A stretch of 64,000 nucleotides of DNA from Macrosoma leucophasiata (Eukaryota; Arthropoda; Insecta; Lepidoptera; Hedylidae), in NCBI GenBank assembly GCA_036365455.1, contig JAWQUS010000027.1, forward strand, positions 11,582,501 to 11,646,500, given 5' to 3'. Shown here in pieces: positions 11,519 to 24,492 of this stretch. Numbering within the stretch: the first letter of the stretch is position 1; each line of letters opens with the position of its first letter. The position numbers and the translations under genes were made by a program. The notes beneath the pieces were generated by a model. It was given only the letters and a program-made list of their open reading frames with translations. It was not told where the DNA came from and made no database searches.

Positions 11519-13414
11519 TATTAAAGATGTAAGTAAGAGAGTTAATGTAGGTGTTGCAGTTGTAATTTTAAGAATAATACAAGATTGTAAATCACTGCTT
11601 TTATAACAATGATCAGTTTGAAAGTAGTTAATCTTTTATATCGTTTACGTAATAGTAGTAGAAGGTGTTGTAGGTAGTTTAAGTGAGAAGCGATCGCGAG
11701 CTGACTTCAAAGTAAAGATTTCATTTTGATTACTTGAAATATAAGGCCTGAATTTTACAAATTAATGAATAGGATCAATTAATATTTCACCAGGTGGTAG
11801 AGATGCCTTGCTTAAGTCTACAGGGATAATAAAATAGGTATTCAGCAATACCTATTTTAATTCGATTACATGGAAATTTATTATTGTGCAGATTTATGCC
11901 TGTAACTGCATTGTTTGTCACTTTCAAGAGATAAAAAATATAATAAACGTTTTTTAAAGATATCAATAGATTAAGGCGAAATAATCCGCTTTAAATTCAC
12001 ACTCAGTTTTAATGTCTACTAGCGATATTATGTTATTAATTATTCAATAACAGCGATCATTATAAGCTATATTTTACTGTTCTATAATTACAGGTATTCA
12101 AAGCGAGGCGTGAAAAGGTTTCATTATGTGTAGTATATTAAATGTTATTACTTAAATAGTAATCTTAAACTTTTAACTAATGAATTAATTATATGTCATT
12201 AAAACACGCCTGATGAATACGACATTAAGTTTTTAGACAATTCGTATATTATAATATCACGTTATTACATAATTATTGTAAATAATACCCACTCTGGTGG
12301 TTAAGTACCTAGGTAATATAGTTCCTGGCTGTTTTGGCGGGAACTTTAAAAGAGGCGTATGGTGCTCTTATTTTATTTCATTTTCTTGGTGTATTGTTAA
12401 GTTATATTGAATAAAGTTGGTGGCATTTTGTTTGATATAGGTATATTACGTATTTTGTTTGACATATTAACTATATAATATATAATAGAATATACTATAT
12501 AATAGAATAACAGTGCGAAAACACGACCTTTCAGGTTGCCTCCAAAACTTAATTGTAAATGTTCTGGTAAAGTAGCCATCGCTTTACTCGAATAACTTGA
12601 CTGTAACTGACTGACATATTATACTTGATAACTTTTATACTTGATACTTACATATTATACTTGATGACTATATTATACTAACTTTTACGCTGCTTAAATA
12701 TATACGAAATATCGTTTTACTTGACACTGGCAATATGCGTAATAGCCATAAGAACAAAAAAAAAATACAGTTCCAGTGAAGGAGTCAAAGAGCTCAAAAT
12801 TATGCACCACTGTATTACATGGCATTACTGTATTTCCCATAGACGAAATTATATGAATATATTTTTAGATTCTGGATAAATGTGAAAGTTTGCTTGAACT
12901 GTACAGACATTCATACATATATACATACATACATAGCTACAACCCAAGCTCATAAAAAGAACTTGACGTGAATCAAGATAGCAGCAAATGAGCCGAATAC
13001 GGTCCACGAATAATAAGAAATCTATTGTCATATTTTTCTAACGGCTTGAGGGATTTTGCCCAATTTTCTTCATATAGCTAATATGTATATTTATGCCAAA
13101 TTACAGCTTTCTTGTACTGATAGTCTACGAGTAGGTATAGGACGGACGGACTTGGCGACACTATAAAGGTTCCTTGTAGGCTATGGAACCCTGAAAATAG
13201 AGGTTATGATTCTATGTTTTGTTAGATGTATAGACCACATAACGTTAAAGAGGCTGTAAGTTTTAATGTAATCATTCCTTCATCGTGATCATCTTTTGGA
13301 TTTTTGTGTGCGTAAAAAACCTACATTTTCGAGATTACTGATAATTGAATCAGGAATAGAAAAAGGTATGTTGTATGTAGTAGGTATTAAATATTTCACA
13401 ACTTATTACTTATA
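11519..13414. other. Intergenic, no feature recognised
   Basis: AT-rich sequence upstream of the odorant receptor, with short TA and ATAC microsatellite stretches (12905-12935) and one repeat F fragment at 13135-13196. The receptor's promoter presumably lies just right of 11519, but no clear core element was seen. Confidence 0.5.
13135..13196 (-). repeat. Repeat F fragment
   Basis: GACGGACGGACTTGGC followed by GGAACCCTGAAAA is the reversed 5' end of repeat F. Confidence 0.45.
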
Positions 13415-13607
13415 TACTTGCCGCTAAATGGTAGTGTTCAGCACTATCGTGTTCCGGTTAGGTGGTAATGTACGGCCTGTAATTTCTGGCACAGAGGCAT
13501 AACACCTCTGACCTCTCGTCTTAGTGTGGGTGTCTATAGGCTGTAGTCGTCACTTAACATCAACGTGAACTGCTTGCTTGTTTGTCACTATCATTACATT
13601 AAAAAAG
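13415..13607 (+). repeat. Repeat A, 5'-truncated copy
   Basis: Begins at ACTTGCCGCTAAATGG and runs to the A-rich end, missing the first about 60 bp, as expected for incomplete reverse transcription. Confidence 0.65.
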
Positions 13608-15189
13608 AAAAACTTGAATTTGGGCGATGAGTGGATCGCAATGAATAAAAGCCAGTTATTATGTTTTTAAATTAAGAGTCCCAAGACAGACGGAAGAATC
13701 CACGGTCAAATGTACACCAGCTGACAAAGTTACGTGTGTTTAATTAAAGGCGTTTTACTCGCTCGACAGTAATTAAATAAAAATCATGTAATTGCTATAA
13801 TATTAATTCAAAGTTTTTTTACAAAATATGTGATTACTCTGCTTGCCTGCAGAGTAGAGACAAAAAGTAATTATTGATGTTAAGAAAAAAAGGCTCACAT
13901 AACGATAATCATTTAATTTTACGTTTGCAATTTTTATGAGTACCTAAAGTTTTTTTTTTTTTATTTTGTTGGTTGTGAGGCAAATGAATGGCATTTAGCA
14001 GTAAAATTAGTAGTTGTACCTACATTACATTGTACTTTAGCATAGAATAGAGAATAATATTATATACTTTAGTAAACATCGGAGTAGCTGCTATAAATTA
14101 CCTGTATCAAAAATATCGAAAAGAATCATGGCAAGTTTCATACATTGATTTGTACCAAAAAAGTTAGAAAAAGGTACAAGGTAAAACGAATTAGAAATAT
14201 TATATAAGAAACCTAAAGAACATTTTCTGGTATGTAAATTATTTTTAAATCACCGGAATGAAAATCGTCCTTCCTAACAACAGTAGAAGCACTCCATACT
14301 AAAGTTCAATTTGAAACTTTTTATTCCGGAGAGTTAAAAATATTTTAAGTATCAGGAAATGTTGTTTAGGTTCACTGGATAATATTTCCATGCTGTTTTA
14401 CCGTGTACCTTTTTTTTTCTGTACAAATCTTGCCGTGATCCTTTGAACAATAAAACCTTAAAGACATAAATAAAACAATACTATTACAATTTTTCAGTTT
14501 GTATTCTCTAAATAAGTTGGTCTCTACATTTAGTGTTTGCAACTCTATAAATGAGTTAGATATTATTCGACATTAACATTTATATACAAACTTAGTTTGT
14601 TGTACTTATGTTCCGTTATCCTAAACAATGCCAATAGGTACCAATTAAAATTTCACATTGTACAGAATCGGCACAAGCGACTTTACAATTCTACATTGTA
14701 AAATTGTAGTTTTGAATGAAGAAGCAATATAATAGAGGATCAATTACAAAGATTACCTATGCATAATATTGTAAGAATAAAAATTACAATTCTTTCTAAA
14801 TACAGTAATAGAGTAGCTCTGCATTTGTTTCCAATAGGTCATTTTACGAACTCTTACTCAGTAATGAACGAGTAATTGCTTTGTAGGCAACTAGATGGCG
14901 TTAGTATACTGATTATTAGTGGCTTGTGAATTCATTCATTTGTTATTTGAGAATTAATTTTAAGCAATTTTATGAGAACATGTTGCGATGGGATTTTATT
15001 ACTTAAATTCTGTCCGATACTTCTTTCGTATTTGATATGTTATGTTTACTCTTTTTTACTTATGAATAAGAACATGGACTAACGTGGAATGTAGCTGTAA
15101 AGCGCTGCACGCGGAGCAATCGCCAGTAGCAAAAATTCATTCTCAGGTATTCAGTATTAAAATAATACACTTTATTTCTGATACAATTT
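13608..15189. other. Intergenic, only a short repeat pair member
   Basis: AT-rich; the sole recognised item is the repeat at 14290-14425. No coding signal. Confidence 0.5.
14290..14425 (+). repeat. Short dispersed repeat pair, copy 1
   Basis: TTCCGGAGAGTTAAAA, then AGTATCAGGAAATGTTGTTT and GCTGTTTTACCGTGTACC, match 30140-30240 in the same orientation. Confidence 0.5.
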
Positions 15190-15510
15190 AATAAGTAGGT
15201 GGTTCTATACGTCATTTATAAAAAAATGTGCTTGCTCCGATGGTTCGGGGATATAAAAAGAATGTTGAATGAGCAAATGACTAATCAGATATACAATGCC
15301 AATGTGGATGGTTGCAGAGGCCCAGGAAGACCAAGACTGACCTACCATGACCAAATAGGTCGAGTTCTGTCTGATGGTGGAGTCAAAAGTCTTAGAAATC
15401 TGCTTGATGTATGAAGATAATGATGAAGGTAGATGAGGCACGAAAGGTATGTGAGGACCGGGATATCTGGCGGTCTACACTCTCTGCCTATCCCGTTAGG
15501 GACCTGGCGT
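15190..15510 (+). mobile_element. RTE-type LINE 3' coding fragment
   Basis: A short frame has LRWFGDIKRMLNEQMT, then YNANVDGCRGPGRPRLTY. This is the C-terminal zone of RTE-clade LINE proteins, with the usual WFG-I-RM and GRPR-TW/Y signatures. The related sequence continues out of frame to about 15510 (EARKVCEDRD-like and SAYPVRD-like). Only the 3' end is present, as is usual after incomplete reverse transcription. Confidence 0.75.
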
Positions 15511-17028
15511 GAAGTTTATACGTCATTTATAATCATTGATAATTTTATGAGAGTCATTATGGTAATTTTGTATGAAGTATAATTTCATCGTTATTAAACA
15601 TAACAATATCTATAAAATCGCAAATGTTCTAAATTTAATAATGCCAGGCAATATATGTTTATTATTTTTTCCCACAAAACGTTACAATATGCTTACTTTT
15701 AGTTTTGTTGAAGATTTACTGACTTATTCTAACTTTGTCTAAGTTAATATTTCACTTGATTTTTGGTATTTGTATTCCAGTTTATAAAATTATATCACCC
15801 GGATTTGATTTCATTAAATACCAGAACGTATTCCTTAATAAGTAAAAAACACGTTTATTATAAGATTTTCCAGTTAATAACTCATCCTACGATTTAAAAT
15901 TTTCGCTTATGGCTGAAGTGTAAAGCGCTTAAAGCATTTTGTTGTGCAATTTCCGCGCATTTGACAGCAGATTGTCAGATCGAATGTTTGTATGAAAACT
16001 TGACACCCTAGCATACGTTCGTTCGTCAGATTTTGACAGTATTATACACGCACATTGCTTGCACGCGTTTGCTTGCAAACGTAAAGTAATTTATTATTAT
16101 TATAATTTAATATAAATTGTTGAATTAAATTGTAATTGGAAGGTGTTTTAGGCGGAGTGAACACGTTATATAGACTATCAAATTTTATTGATCAGTATTA
16201 ATATTTTTACCGTGCTATAATATATACCGTTACACCTACTGTATAACAGCTGATACATGAATAATTCACAGTTTAAGTGGTTATTGAAAGTTTGTGTGAA
16301 ATAAGTGTATTACTGACATGTCTAATAAATTAATGTGTCAGTAGTTTTGATGTGAAGAACAGTATTTTATGCTAATAACTAAAGTATAATTTGTAATGAA
16401 AAGTTAATTTTTTGTTCTGGAAAATACTGTAAGTATTCAAATAGGTATATTTTTATATATGTATATAGATTATTTGTATTGTGTATTATATTTTGAGTAC
16501 CTATATTATTATGATTATTATGATTATTATGTTTTAAGATATGGCATCTTTTACGAAAAATAAAATTGTAGAGTTATGTAGAGTACCTATAAAACCTAAC
16601 TGTTAAGTAAATCTAAAATAAAATTTAATAAATTAAGTAACGTGAAATTGCTTAGACTGGAAATAATATAGAGGTTTTTTATAATAGTTATTTGATTCGT
16701 TGTTTAGTTATTTATGTATGTTATGATATAGATACCTACCAGCTAAAATTTTGCCACTACGTGCAGTTAATGCCGCTTAATAAAAAAGCCGTGGTATGGT
16801 ACCTACGGTGTTCTGTTATGTTAACAACACGCGGTCCTATTTGTATATAGGTAGGTAGTTACCTATACCCACAGCAGCAAAACAGTTTAAGAATGATTTA
16901 CTCTGTAACTTTAATGTAGAATCTATCCTTCTTAATAAACAGTAGTAATTACTAATCACTCACTACCGTCACTCATTATCATTAGCGTCCGAGTTAGTAA
17001 CAGATTTTTCTAATCTTGACTGAAGGAG
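15511..17028. other. Intergenic, nothing recognised
   Basis: Low-complexity AT-rich DNA with a (TGATTATTA)n-like stretch near 16510. No gene or repeat family identified. Confidence 0.45.
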
Positions 17029-17370
17029 ACAGGGTGGTGTAATAAGAAACAGAGGGTTGAGACATAAAAACTGGGCAATCGAGTGATTCTGATTTCTCGA
17101 GTTCCCTGACGCCCTGCCGATGGGGTAGTGGAAAACTTAATGGCCCAGAAACAACTATCGCAGAGGCAAAACAACTTGGGCCTCAGAGATGGCAACACAC
17201 TTTAAGTAGTAGCGTACTGTCGCTGCTGTTTCATTTATTCGCTTACCACCACTTTATAAGTGCCTTTAGGCACCATAAGGGGGTAATGTACGATAACGGG
17301 GATAATTTACAGGGAACTCGAGAAGTCTGAGAGGGTAGTTTCAACTGTTTTTTTACTACACCACCCTGTT
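17029..17370. mobile_element. MITE-like element with GGGTGGTGTA ends
   Basis: The left end ACAGGGTGGTGTAATAA is inverted at the right as TTACTACACCACCCTGTT with one or two differences. The interior includes a diverged repeat A-like stretch (GGCCTCAGAGATGGCAACAC). Confidence 0.55.
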
Positions 17371-17978
17371 AACAAAACAAAAAAAAACTGTAGCACGGAT
17401 TTCACTGATAACATGCAAATTTTCAAATTTTGCTGTTATTATTGGACCGAAAAATTGAATTTGTTGATGGTTGACTCGCGACAACGCGATGCGATAATAC
17501 CTATGTGAATTAAGTTAATAGGTACCTACTTATTTCGTTAAAGAGTGTTGTTGACCCACTCACAACTGCTTGCTCGTGTATACAGCACTGAGTAGGTTAA
17601 CAAGTTTACAGCACAATTTTAATGCCCCCTGATGCGCCGATGACCTTGAACACTTTATGTTTTGGAAACACGTAACATTTTATTATTTTATTTTGTCGAA
17701 GGTATTAAAACCTGAGAAACAGAATAAGTTGAACCGAAGGCAGTATTGAAAGACGAATTATTTTACCGACGCTGTTTTTGTTTATAATATCGATTAATGA
17801 AGGGGTTAAAAAATTAAACCAAAGAAGGAGATTGTTTGACTTTTACGCTACTTTCGCCGGGCAATAGACTGGAAGAGAATAAAATTGTACGTAGGTAGGT
17901 AGGTAGTTATTTCACAAAAAAAAACCACACCTCTACGGTATCACAATCCTATAATCAATGCATTTCTATGAAAATACC

Positions 17979-18611
17979 TATTTATGAACATTTATTGTTT
18001 CATGTATTTATTTGCGTTTACGTTTTAGTTAATACTAGCGGCGCACCCCGGTTTTGGACTTAGGATGCAGTTGGGGAGAGTAAGACATGCGATTAGGAGG
18101 GTGTAACTGTTACTCTAGTGGTGATTTTGTAGACAAGTGTACATGAAGATGCCGTAACAAGTCTTGATTCGATTCAATTATGGAACCGAAATGTTGTTTA
18201 TTTTTTTGTATCTAGGTAGGTATATCGAAACTTGACAAAGCATTTACGATTCACGGTCAAAAGGTCACGGAACGCTTACAGTAAGATTTAATTTAGAGTA
18301 CCTACATTCTGATGAGCGAAGTCTCATAAATTTACTTTAGAGCTCACGTTTTCAACAAATGATAAAGATAATTTCTCTACGAAATTCAAGCGTTGTTTCA
18401 AAACGTACGATAACCTTTTCGATGCAATTGTCACTATAGTACAAATTATAGGCAAGTAGTAGGCTAACGACTGACCTACTCACACTACTACGCATGTCTT
18501 AGGTACACTTCCCAACTACGCCCTAAGTCCAAAGCCAGGGCGCGCCGCTAGTATTAACTAAAACGTAAACGCTAATAAATACATGAATCAATAAAATGTT
18601 CATAAATATTT
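17979..18611. mobile_element. Long inverted-repeat element, about 630 bp
   Basis: Arms of about 125 bp face each other. The left contains TTTACGTTTTAGTTAATACT and AGCGGCGCACCCCGG; the right contains the reverse of these (CGCGCCGCTAGTATTAACTA). The interior of about 370 bp has no long frame. No target duplication is identified. Confidence 0.7.
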
Positions 18612-18987
18612 ATTATATTTTAATATGATTTGTAAATCACTATCACAACCTCAAGCACAAAAAGTCTTAAATTTTAGGTAGGTAAGTCAAATAGTCGTTC
18701 GTATTTCGTAGCGAGGTCAGTCTTCTTCAGTCAGTTCAGTTCTTTCGTCTTCAGACTAAGGAATACTTGAACCCTCTGTAGAATAATGTCTGCATGAGGA
18801 TTTAAATAAAACTTGCATGGTAAAATAGATCCTGTAACCCTGTACCTACGTACAAATCTGTTTCGAGATTAGTTCTCAGCATGTAGGTATACGTTCAATT
18901 TAAAAATTGATTATTATTATCTAACTAAGGAGCGCTTCATAATTTCATAAATTACCTGATTATAACAATCAAAATGAATGACTTCAT

Positions 18988-19221
18988 TTTTTTTTCTGTA
19001 TGTAATGAAAGTGGCAAATAAGCTTGCATTGAAGTTACATTGAAGTTAAGTGATGACTGCAGCCTATAGACACCTACAGAAAGACCAGAAGTCAAAATGC
19101 AGATGCGTTACCACTCCTGAGGTCTAAGGTGTTATGCCTCTGTGCCGGAAATTACAGGGCCATACATTACCACCTGACCGGAACACGAACGCGAACTCCG
19201 TCACTGGAGCTCTACCACCAA
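18988..19221 (-). repeat. Repeat A, reverse copy with internal deletion
   Basis: Full tail side, but the segment between GGAACACGA and CGAACTCCGTCACTGG is missing. Confidence 0.65.
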
Positions 19222-19403
19222 TGATATGAAATGAATGATATAACTATAAGGTATTAAAACATTTCCTTGTTTTAATACCTAAAAGTTACCTAGGTATATC
19301 ATTCATGTTTAACAGATCACGTAAACATTGACCATAAATGAACTATTAGATAAGAGACATTTTGTTTTATTTAAATGGATATCTTATATTTTTTAATTAC
19401 CTA

Positions 19404-19507
19404 CTTTTTTATGTAAGGAACCTTGCAAACATGCATGCAGCTCACATCGATGTGAAGTGATGACTGCACATCAAAACTAGAGATCAAAATGCAGATGCGT
19501 TGCCACC
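19404..19507 (-). repeat. Repeat A, truncated reverse copy
   Basis: Tail-side third only, ending at GCGTTGCCACCC. Confidence 0.55.
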
Positions 19508-19778
19508 CACAGAACAGAAAATTGTTTTTTCTGTTCTGTGGCTGACTGACTGCAATAGCGGAGAATTATCTTCTAGTGGAAGAATAATGGGCGGTGGGGT
19601 TGCACCAAAACGAATATTACCCAATAATTTACCTAGAGTTTTTCAGGTAACATTTACCGGAGGTTATAGCATGAAATGGAGTGAAGATCTATTACTGGTT
19701 TTAGAATATAATCTCTCTTTAAATCAGTGGCACCGTTGGTACATAAAGCTATCATCACGAATAGTTATGACCAATTAA

Positions 19779-21079
19779 AATTATTGAATGCAATGGTCAA
19801 TTGAGTGTTTCTTCGGTTTCAATGTTCATGCCTTTAATGGTTTCTCAATCATGGTTGGATAAAGATTTTTTATTTGTTGTTATTTATTGTATTTATCGGT
19901 TTGTAGAATATAGATAACTAAAGCTACCATTTGACAATAGAGATATATATATATAGATAAATTTAAATAAGTAAGTAAATCTTAATATTTAAAATTACAG
20001 TGGTTAAAATTGGGCTTACTAAATCTCATGTTTATTTATCAATCAAATTCGTTTACGCCCAGAAATTAAGTTACTCGTTATCTGCCAGCAGTAAATATTG
20101 TCATGCCATATTTTTTTTTAAAGTACCTAATTAAATTGTTTATGACAAGGGCGAGCCTCTTTTTTGGCGCAATCAAACTGTTGAACCTATAAGGTTGTCA
20201 GAAACAAGAGAAATATGATTTGAGTAAAATAACAATAAATTACTGATTTGAAACGAATAATTCCAAAATACGATAACTGCTCCTCAACCAAACTGACTGA
20301 GAAATTCTTTCATGTATAAATTCTTTAACTTACGTAAGGTGAACATGTATAATGTATTATGTCACTATTCATACACGTCCCGAGTTCTACTGGAATAAAT
20401 TATACTCTTTTAAACAGTATTTATTTCAAAAGTACTTTTTGAAAATTGCTTTAAAATGCTATCTTTGAGACATGCACTTGTGATGTGATGCATTTAAGTC
20501 ACTTTATCTATTTTCACGATATGCATATTGTGTAATCTTATTTAGCCTAGTAACACTACAAATTGCGGTAGGTAATAATATCATCATGTTGAAAGATAAC
20601 TTTGAATCTAAAAGCCGATAAACCTTAGAGATCTTACGCTGTCAGGTGACTGAAATAGAATATTGTAATTGAATAAGGATTTGATATTAATATTTTCAAT
20701 ATCTTTATCATTATTAATCATGACTCGTCGTTTTCTTAGTTCCGACAAATTGAATTTATAGTAAGTTTGTTTAAGGGTAGTTAATTCAACACTTCGATCA
20801 TCATCACTGTCATCATCTTCGTTCATAACAAATTTCCTAATAGATGAGCTTAGACCTCGAATCAGACAAAAGTTGGTTCTATTTGAAATAGCTGTAACTC
20901 AAAACTATTTGGCAAATAGAGCTTCTCGTGAAGCAACTTCTTTAAAGTTTGCCTAGGTACAGCTACCTACTAACAACGGTATAGGTACCTATGTCTAATT
21001 CAGAGAGATGTTTTATTGATTTATTTTATTTAAACCATTACAAAATATTACGAAGGTACAATAAAAGCAAAAGCTTTGA
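19779..21079. other. Intergenic, nothing firm
   Basis: AT-rich; contains only the weak 72-codon frame at 20608-20826. Confidence 0.4.
20608..20826 (-). CDS. Small hypothetical frame, 72 codons
   Basis: Begins MNEDDDSDDDRSVELTTLKQ and is rich in charged residues with no hydrophobic helix. It is intergenic, with no repeat match that I can see and no splice context that I trust. It could be a fragment of a degraded transposase N-terminus or chance. Unrecognised. Confidence 0.15.
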   Translation of the reverse strand: MNEDDDSDDDRSVELTTLKQTYYKFNLSELRKRRVMINNDKDIENINIKSLFNYNILFQSPDSVRSLRFIGF

Positions 21080-21342
21080 AAGAGCTCCAGTGACGGAGCT
21101 CGCGGGCGTAGGCACAACCGCATTACCTAATATACTTGCCGCTAAATGGTAGTGTTCAGCACTATCGTGTTCCGGTCAGTTGGTAATGTACGGCCCTGTA
21201 ATTTTCGGCACAGGGGCATAACACCTTAGGCCTCAGGAGTGGTAACGCATCTGCATTTTGACCTTGGTCTTTGTGTGGGTGTCTATAGGCTGCAGTCATC
21301 ACTTAACATCAATGTGAACTGCATGCTTGTTTATCACTATCA
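21080..21342 (+). repeat. Repeat A copy
   Basis: AGAGCTCCAGTGACGGAGCT to TGCATGCTTGTTTATCAC, closely matching the reference. It ends about 80 bp before the second mariner. Confidence 0.7.
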
Positions 21343-21423
21343 CAAAGATTTGTCCAATATGCTGGGAGAATGTGCTAGGCTACATGCTAATGACAATAAC
21401 TTTGTTTTTGATTGCTTTGTATT

Positions 21424-22582
21424 GGTTGGGGAAAAAGTTTCTTCGCATTTTTTAAGATAATTCAAAACATTTTTTAATATAGTTTATTTAAATTTAACTA
21501 AAGTATGTATGTACCATTTTGTTCGATAACCTTTTGCCATCTTGTAGGTAGGGACATGATCCCATTGCTATAAAAATATTGGGTAATCTGAAGGTGCAAG
21601 GTCAGGACTATACGGCGGATGCATTAACACCTCCCAGCCAAACTCTTAATTTTTGCTGAGTGGCTATAGATGTGTGAGGTCTAGCGTTATCATGATGAAA
21701 CACCACACCCCTTCTGTTGATCAATTCCGGCCGCTTTCTCTCAACTTCTTGCTTTAATCTCATCAGTTGTTCGCAGTAGAGTTCAGAATCGATAGTCCTG
21801 AATTGTGGTAATAATGCTCATAATGAATAATGCCCTTCCAATCCCACCACACACACAACATCACCTTATTGCGAGTTAACCCGAGTCAGGCTTTACAAAC
21901 ACAGTCTGTGAAGCCTGACCGGCCTTTGACCACGACCTTTTTCACACGTTCTTGTCGTACGTGATCCACTTTTCATCACCAGTTATCAGCTTCTTCATAA
22001 AGAATCACAAATGAGTTCACGGTTCATTAGGTTTCTTTCAGTGAGCTCATGAGGTACCCAAAAAGGCTTTTTTTTTGTACCCAGCTCTTTTCAAATGCGC
22101 CAAAACTGTTTTGTGATCAATTCTCAGTTCTTCAGCTACGTCGTAACTACTGATATGTCGATCTTGCTCCACTTTTTCAAAAATGGCATCCATTTTATCC
22201 GTAATAGGGCGACCAGAGCGAGGTGCATCTTTGACATCAAAATTTCCGGATTGAAAACGCTTAAACCAAATTTGTGCTACTCTTACAGACACTGCACTAG
22301 GTCCATAAACATTGCAAATTTTTTTCGCGGCTTGCCTTGCATTTTTACCTTTTTTGTAGAAAAATTTTAAAATGTATCGAATTTCTTCATTAGATTCACT
22401 CATGTTGACAGTACGAAAAACAAATGAAAATCACACATTTGCCTAATTTGAATTTGGAATTATGTTCTTTAAAATTTTAACTTTCAATGATACCAAAACC
22501 AGCCAGATACAAATACTACAGCCAAAGAGATTTTATTACAAGTTCATACATATTATAATGCGAAAAGACTTTTTCCCCAACC
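21424..22582 (-). mobile_element. second mariner copy, decayed
   Basis: The 1,159-bp copy has the same terminal repeats as the element at 4042-5320 but opposite orientation and is about 120 bp shorter through internal deletions. The right flank keeps TA (22583-22584); the left flank is TT, probably mutated. Only the first 118 codons (22047-22403, minus) stay open. The rest is recognisable from DNA similarity but broken. Confidence 0.9.
22047..22403 (-). pseudogene. mariner transposase N-terminal fragment
   Basis: It has 118 codons starting [18 protein letters not shown], over 90 percent identical by eye to the N-terminal part of the first mariner copy. The frame is lost around the same A run, after GYKKK. 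Confidence 0.85.
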
Positions 22583-22584
22583 TA

Positions 22585-24366
22585 TTAGATGGTGTATAAA
22601 ATCATGTTCTATGGTCGATGTATATAACTAACTACTTACCCAAATGTCATTATGGTATTTGCTTACAAAGTTAACTAAACATTTTGTAAACGTGAAATAA
22701 AAAAAATAGTATTCTAAAGATAGTGGCGCAGTGGTAACATCCTAGGTATTACAAATGTGAATGGGAAATGGTAAGGTAAGGTAACCATTCTTCATCGTTG
22801 TTCGTGGTCGGATGCTAGTCAGATTGAAAACTCGGTAATAATCCCAGATATTAAATGGTTATTAACTACTTACGTTAACTTTGCTTTAAGTACCTACTAC
22901 ATATATATGATCATAAAATAAATTAAATTGTAAGACAACCTTAGGAACCGGTTATTTATGTCTCTATTATAGGGCCTTGACTGAAAAATGTTACGTGACT
23001 TAGAATGTGAATAGTCTTTAGTTTCTGAATCGTCTTTAATAAAATATGTTTCGAAGTCGCTAACATTTTTTTTAAAACCGATTGAGTAGAGCTTATTGAT
23101 AGGTGAATTTGAAATAGTAAGAAAATGAAGTAAGTAATAATAGTTGCAGTCTGCCCGCACACACTGTAAATAGGTATTCTAACAAACTAGGTATTCTTAA
23201 AATATTTTTTCTCTCACGTGAGATTTGAATAGAACTTCCAATACTCGCCAACATTATCTTGATACCTACATATTTATATGCGAATCCGTAAAACTTATTC
23301 GTAAGTTACAATTTTATTTAGTTACTACATTTTTATGGCTATTGAAAAAGTGACTCTCTAAAGCCAAAGCATTTAAATGTTGAACATGTTATGATAACAT
23401 CGTCTGGGTATGTCTGTGGTTTTGATCAAGACGATTGATGCGATGTTAAATGTCTGGTTGTATCCTTCTACGAAATCACAAACTCGTTTAGAGTGAAAAT
23501 AATCCCGTATGCATTTTATTATAACTAAACTAAACCTATTCCTTTAGGATACATTTTGGTGCACCAATCGCAAATATTTGGGCAATCGTTCTTCTTCTGA
23601 ATTTTTCTAAAATAGAATAGTTAAATCTATGTTTGTTAACTTAATTTTACGAGCGATATAAGTAGGGTACCTACTTATGTTAAACTATTTTTAGGCATTT
23701 ATTTCAATATTTAGGTACGTTAACCTCCGCCATGGCGATGAAAATAAATGCAATTTTAACTGTTATCTCCTAGATTCTTCTACTGTATGTTTGATAGTGG
23801 TAGATGATGCATGAATACGGAATCCAATAGAGAATTATCAAGATAAAGCCACAAGGAACATGTTATACCTCTCTTGAGGCTTCAGCTGTTTTTCACCTCT
23901 GCCAGAAAATGTTTAAATTTACAATCATAATATAAATTCAATTTTATGGCGTTTTGAATTCAACCATTTAGCGGCAGAAAGCGATTACCTAATGAGGCAG
24001 CGCTTTCATGCATAAGCTTAAGGTTTTTCAAAAGGATCCGTAACTATAAGAAATATATTGATAACTAATGTTAAACGTTTGTCCAAGTAAAGCTCAAACA
24101 ACAATAAACTGAATGATGAAAATGAACATCAAAGTTAAGATTTAAATAAAAGATAAGATATCTGAATGTCTTTTGAATTGAGATAAATAAACTGTTACGT
24201 AAGGCATTTCGAAGCGATGACTATGGTATTTTATTTCTTTGAAGTAGGTAATATTATATTAAAATTTTTACTTCATAGGTACGAATCATAATTTTGTTTC
24301 ACATATTTATTTAAATTAATTATCTATTGTGTCTTTTATTTTTTTGCCTGTTTTACTGAATTTCAG
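22585..24366. other. Region upstream of the SLC5 gene
   Basis: No repeat or coding exon identified. The promoter and a 5' untranslated exon of the transporter probably lie here or farther left, because an acceptor ends at 24366. Confidence 0.4.
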
Positions 24367-24375
24367 ATTTTCAAC

Positions 24376-24492
24376 ATGGCTCAAATGATTTTTGGTGCTT
24401 TTGATTACGCCATAATGGTGGCAACTATGATTGCTTCAGTTGCAATTGGGCTCTATTTCCGATTTAGCGGAGGCAAACAAAAAACAAATGAG
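24376..24492 (+). CDS. SLC5 transporter exon 1 (start, TM1)
   Basis: It has 39 codons from ATG to KTNE followed by gttagt. It starts MAQMIFGAFDYAIMV and contains the first membrane helix and the IGLYF-R motif. The acceptor at 24361-24366 leaves a nine-base leader before the ATG, so transcription probably begins in an upstream exon not identified here. Confidence 0.9.

Noticed and set aside
17010..17198. 62-codon minus-strand frame
   Set aside because: It lies across the left end of an inverted-repeat element and resembles no protein.
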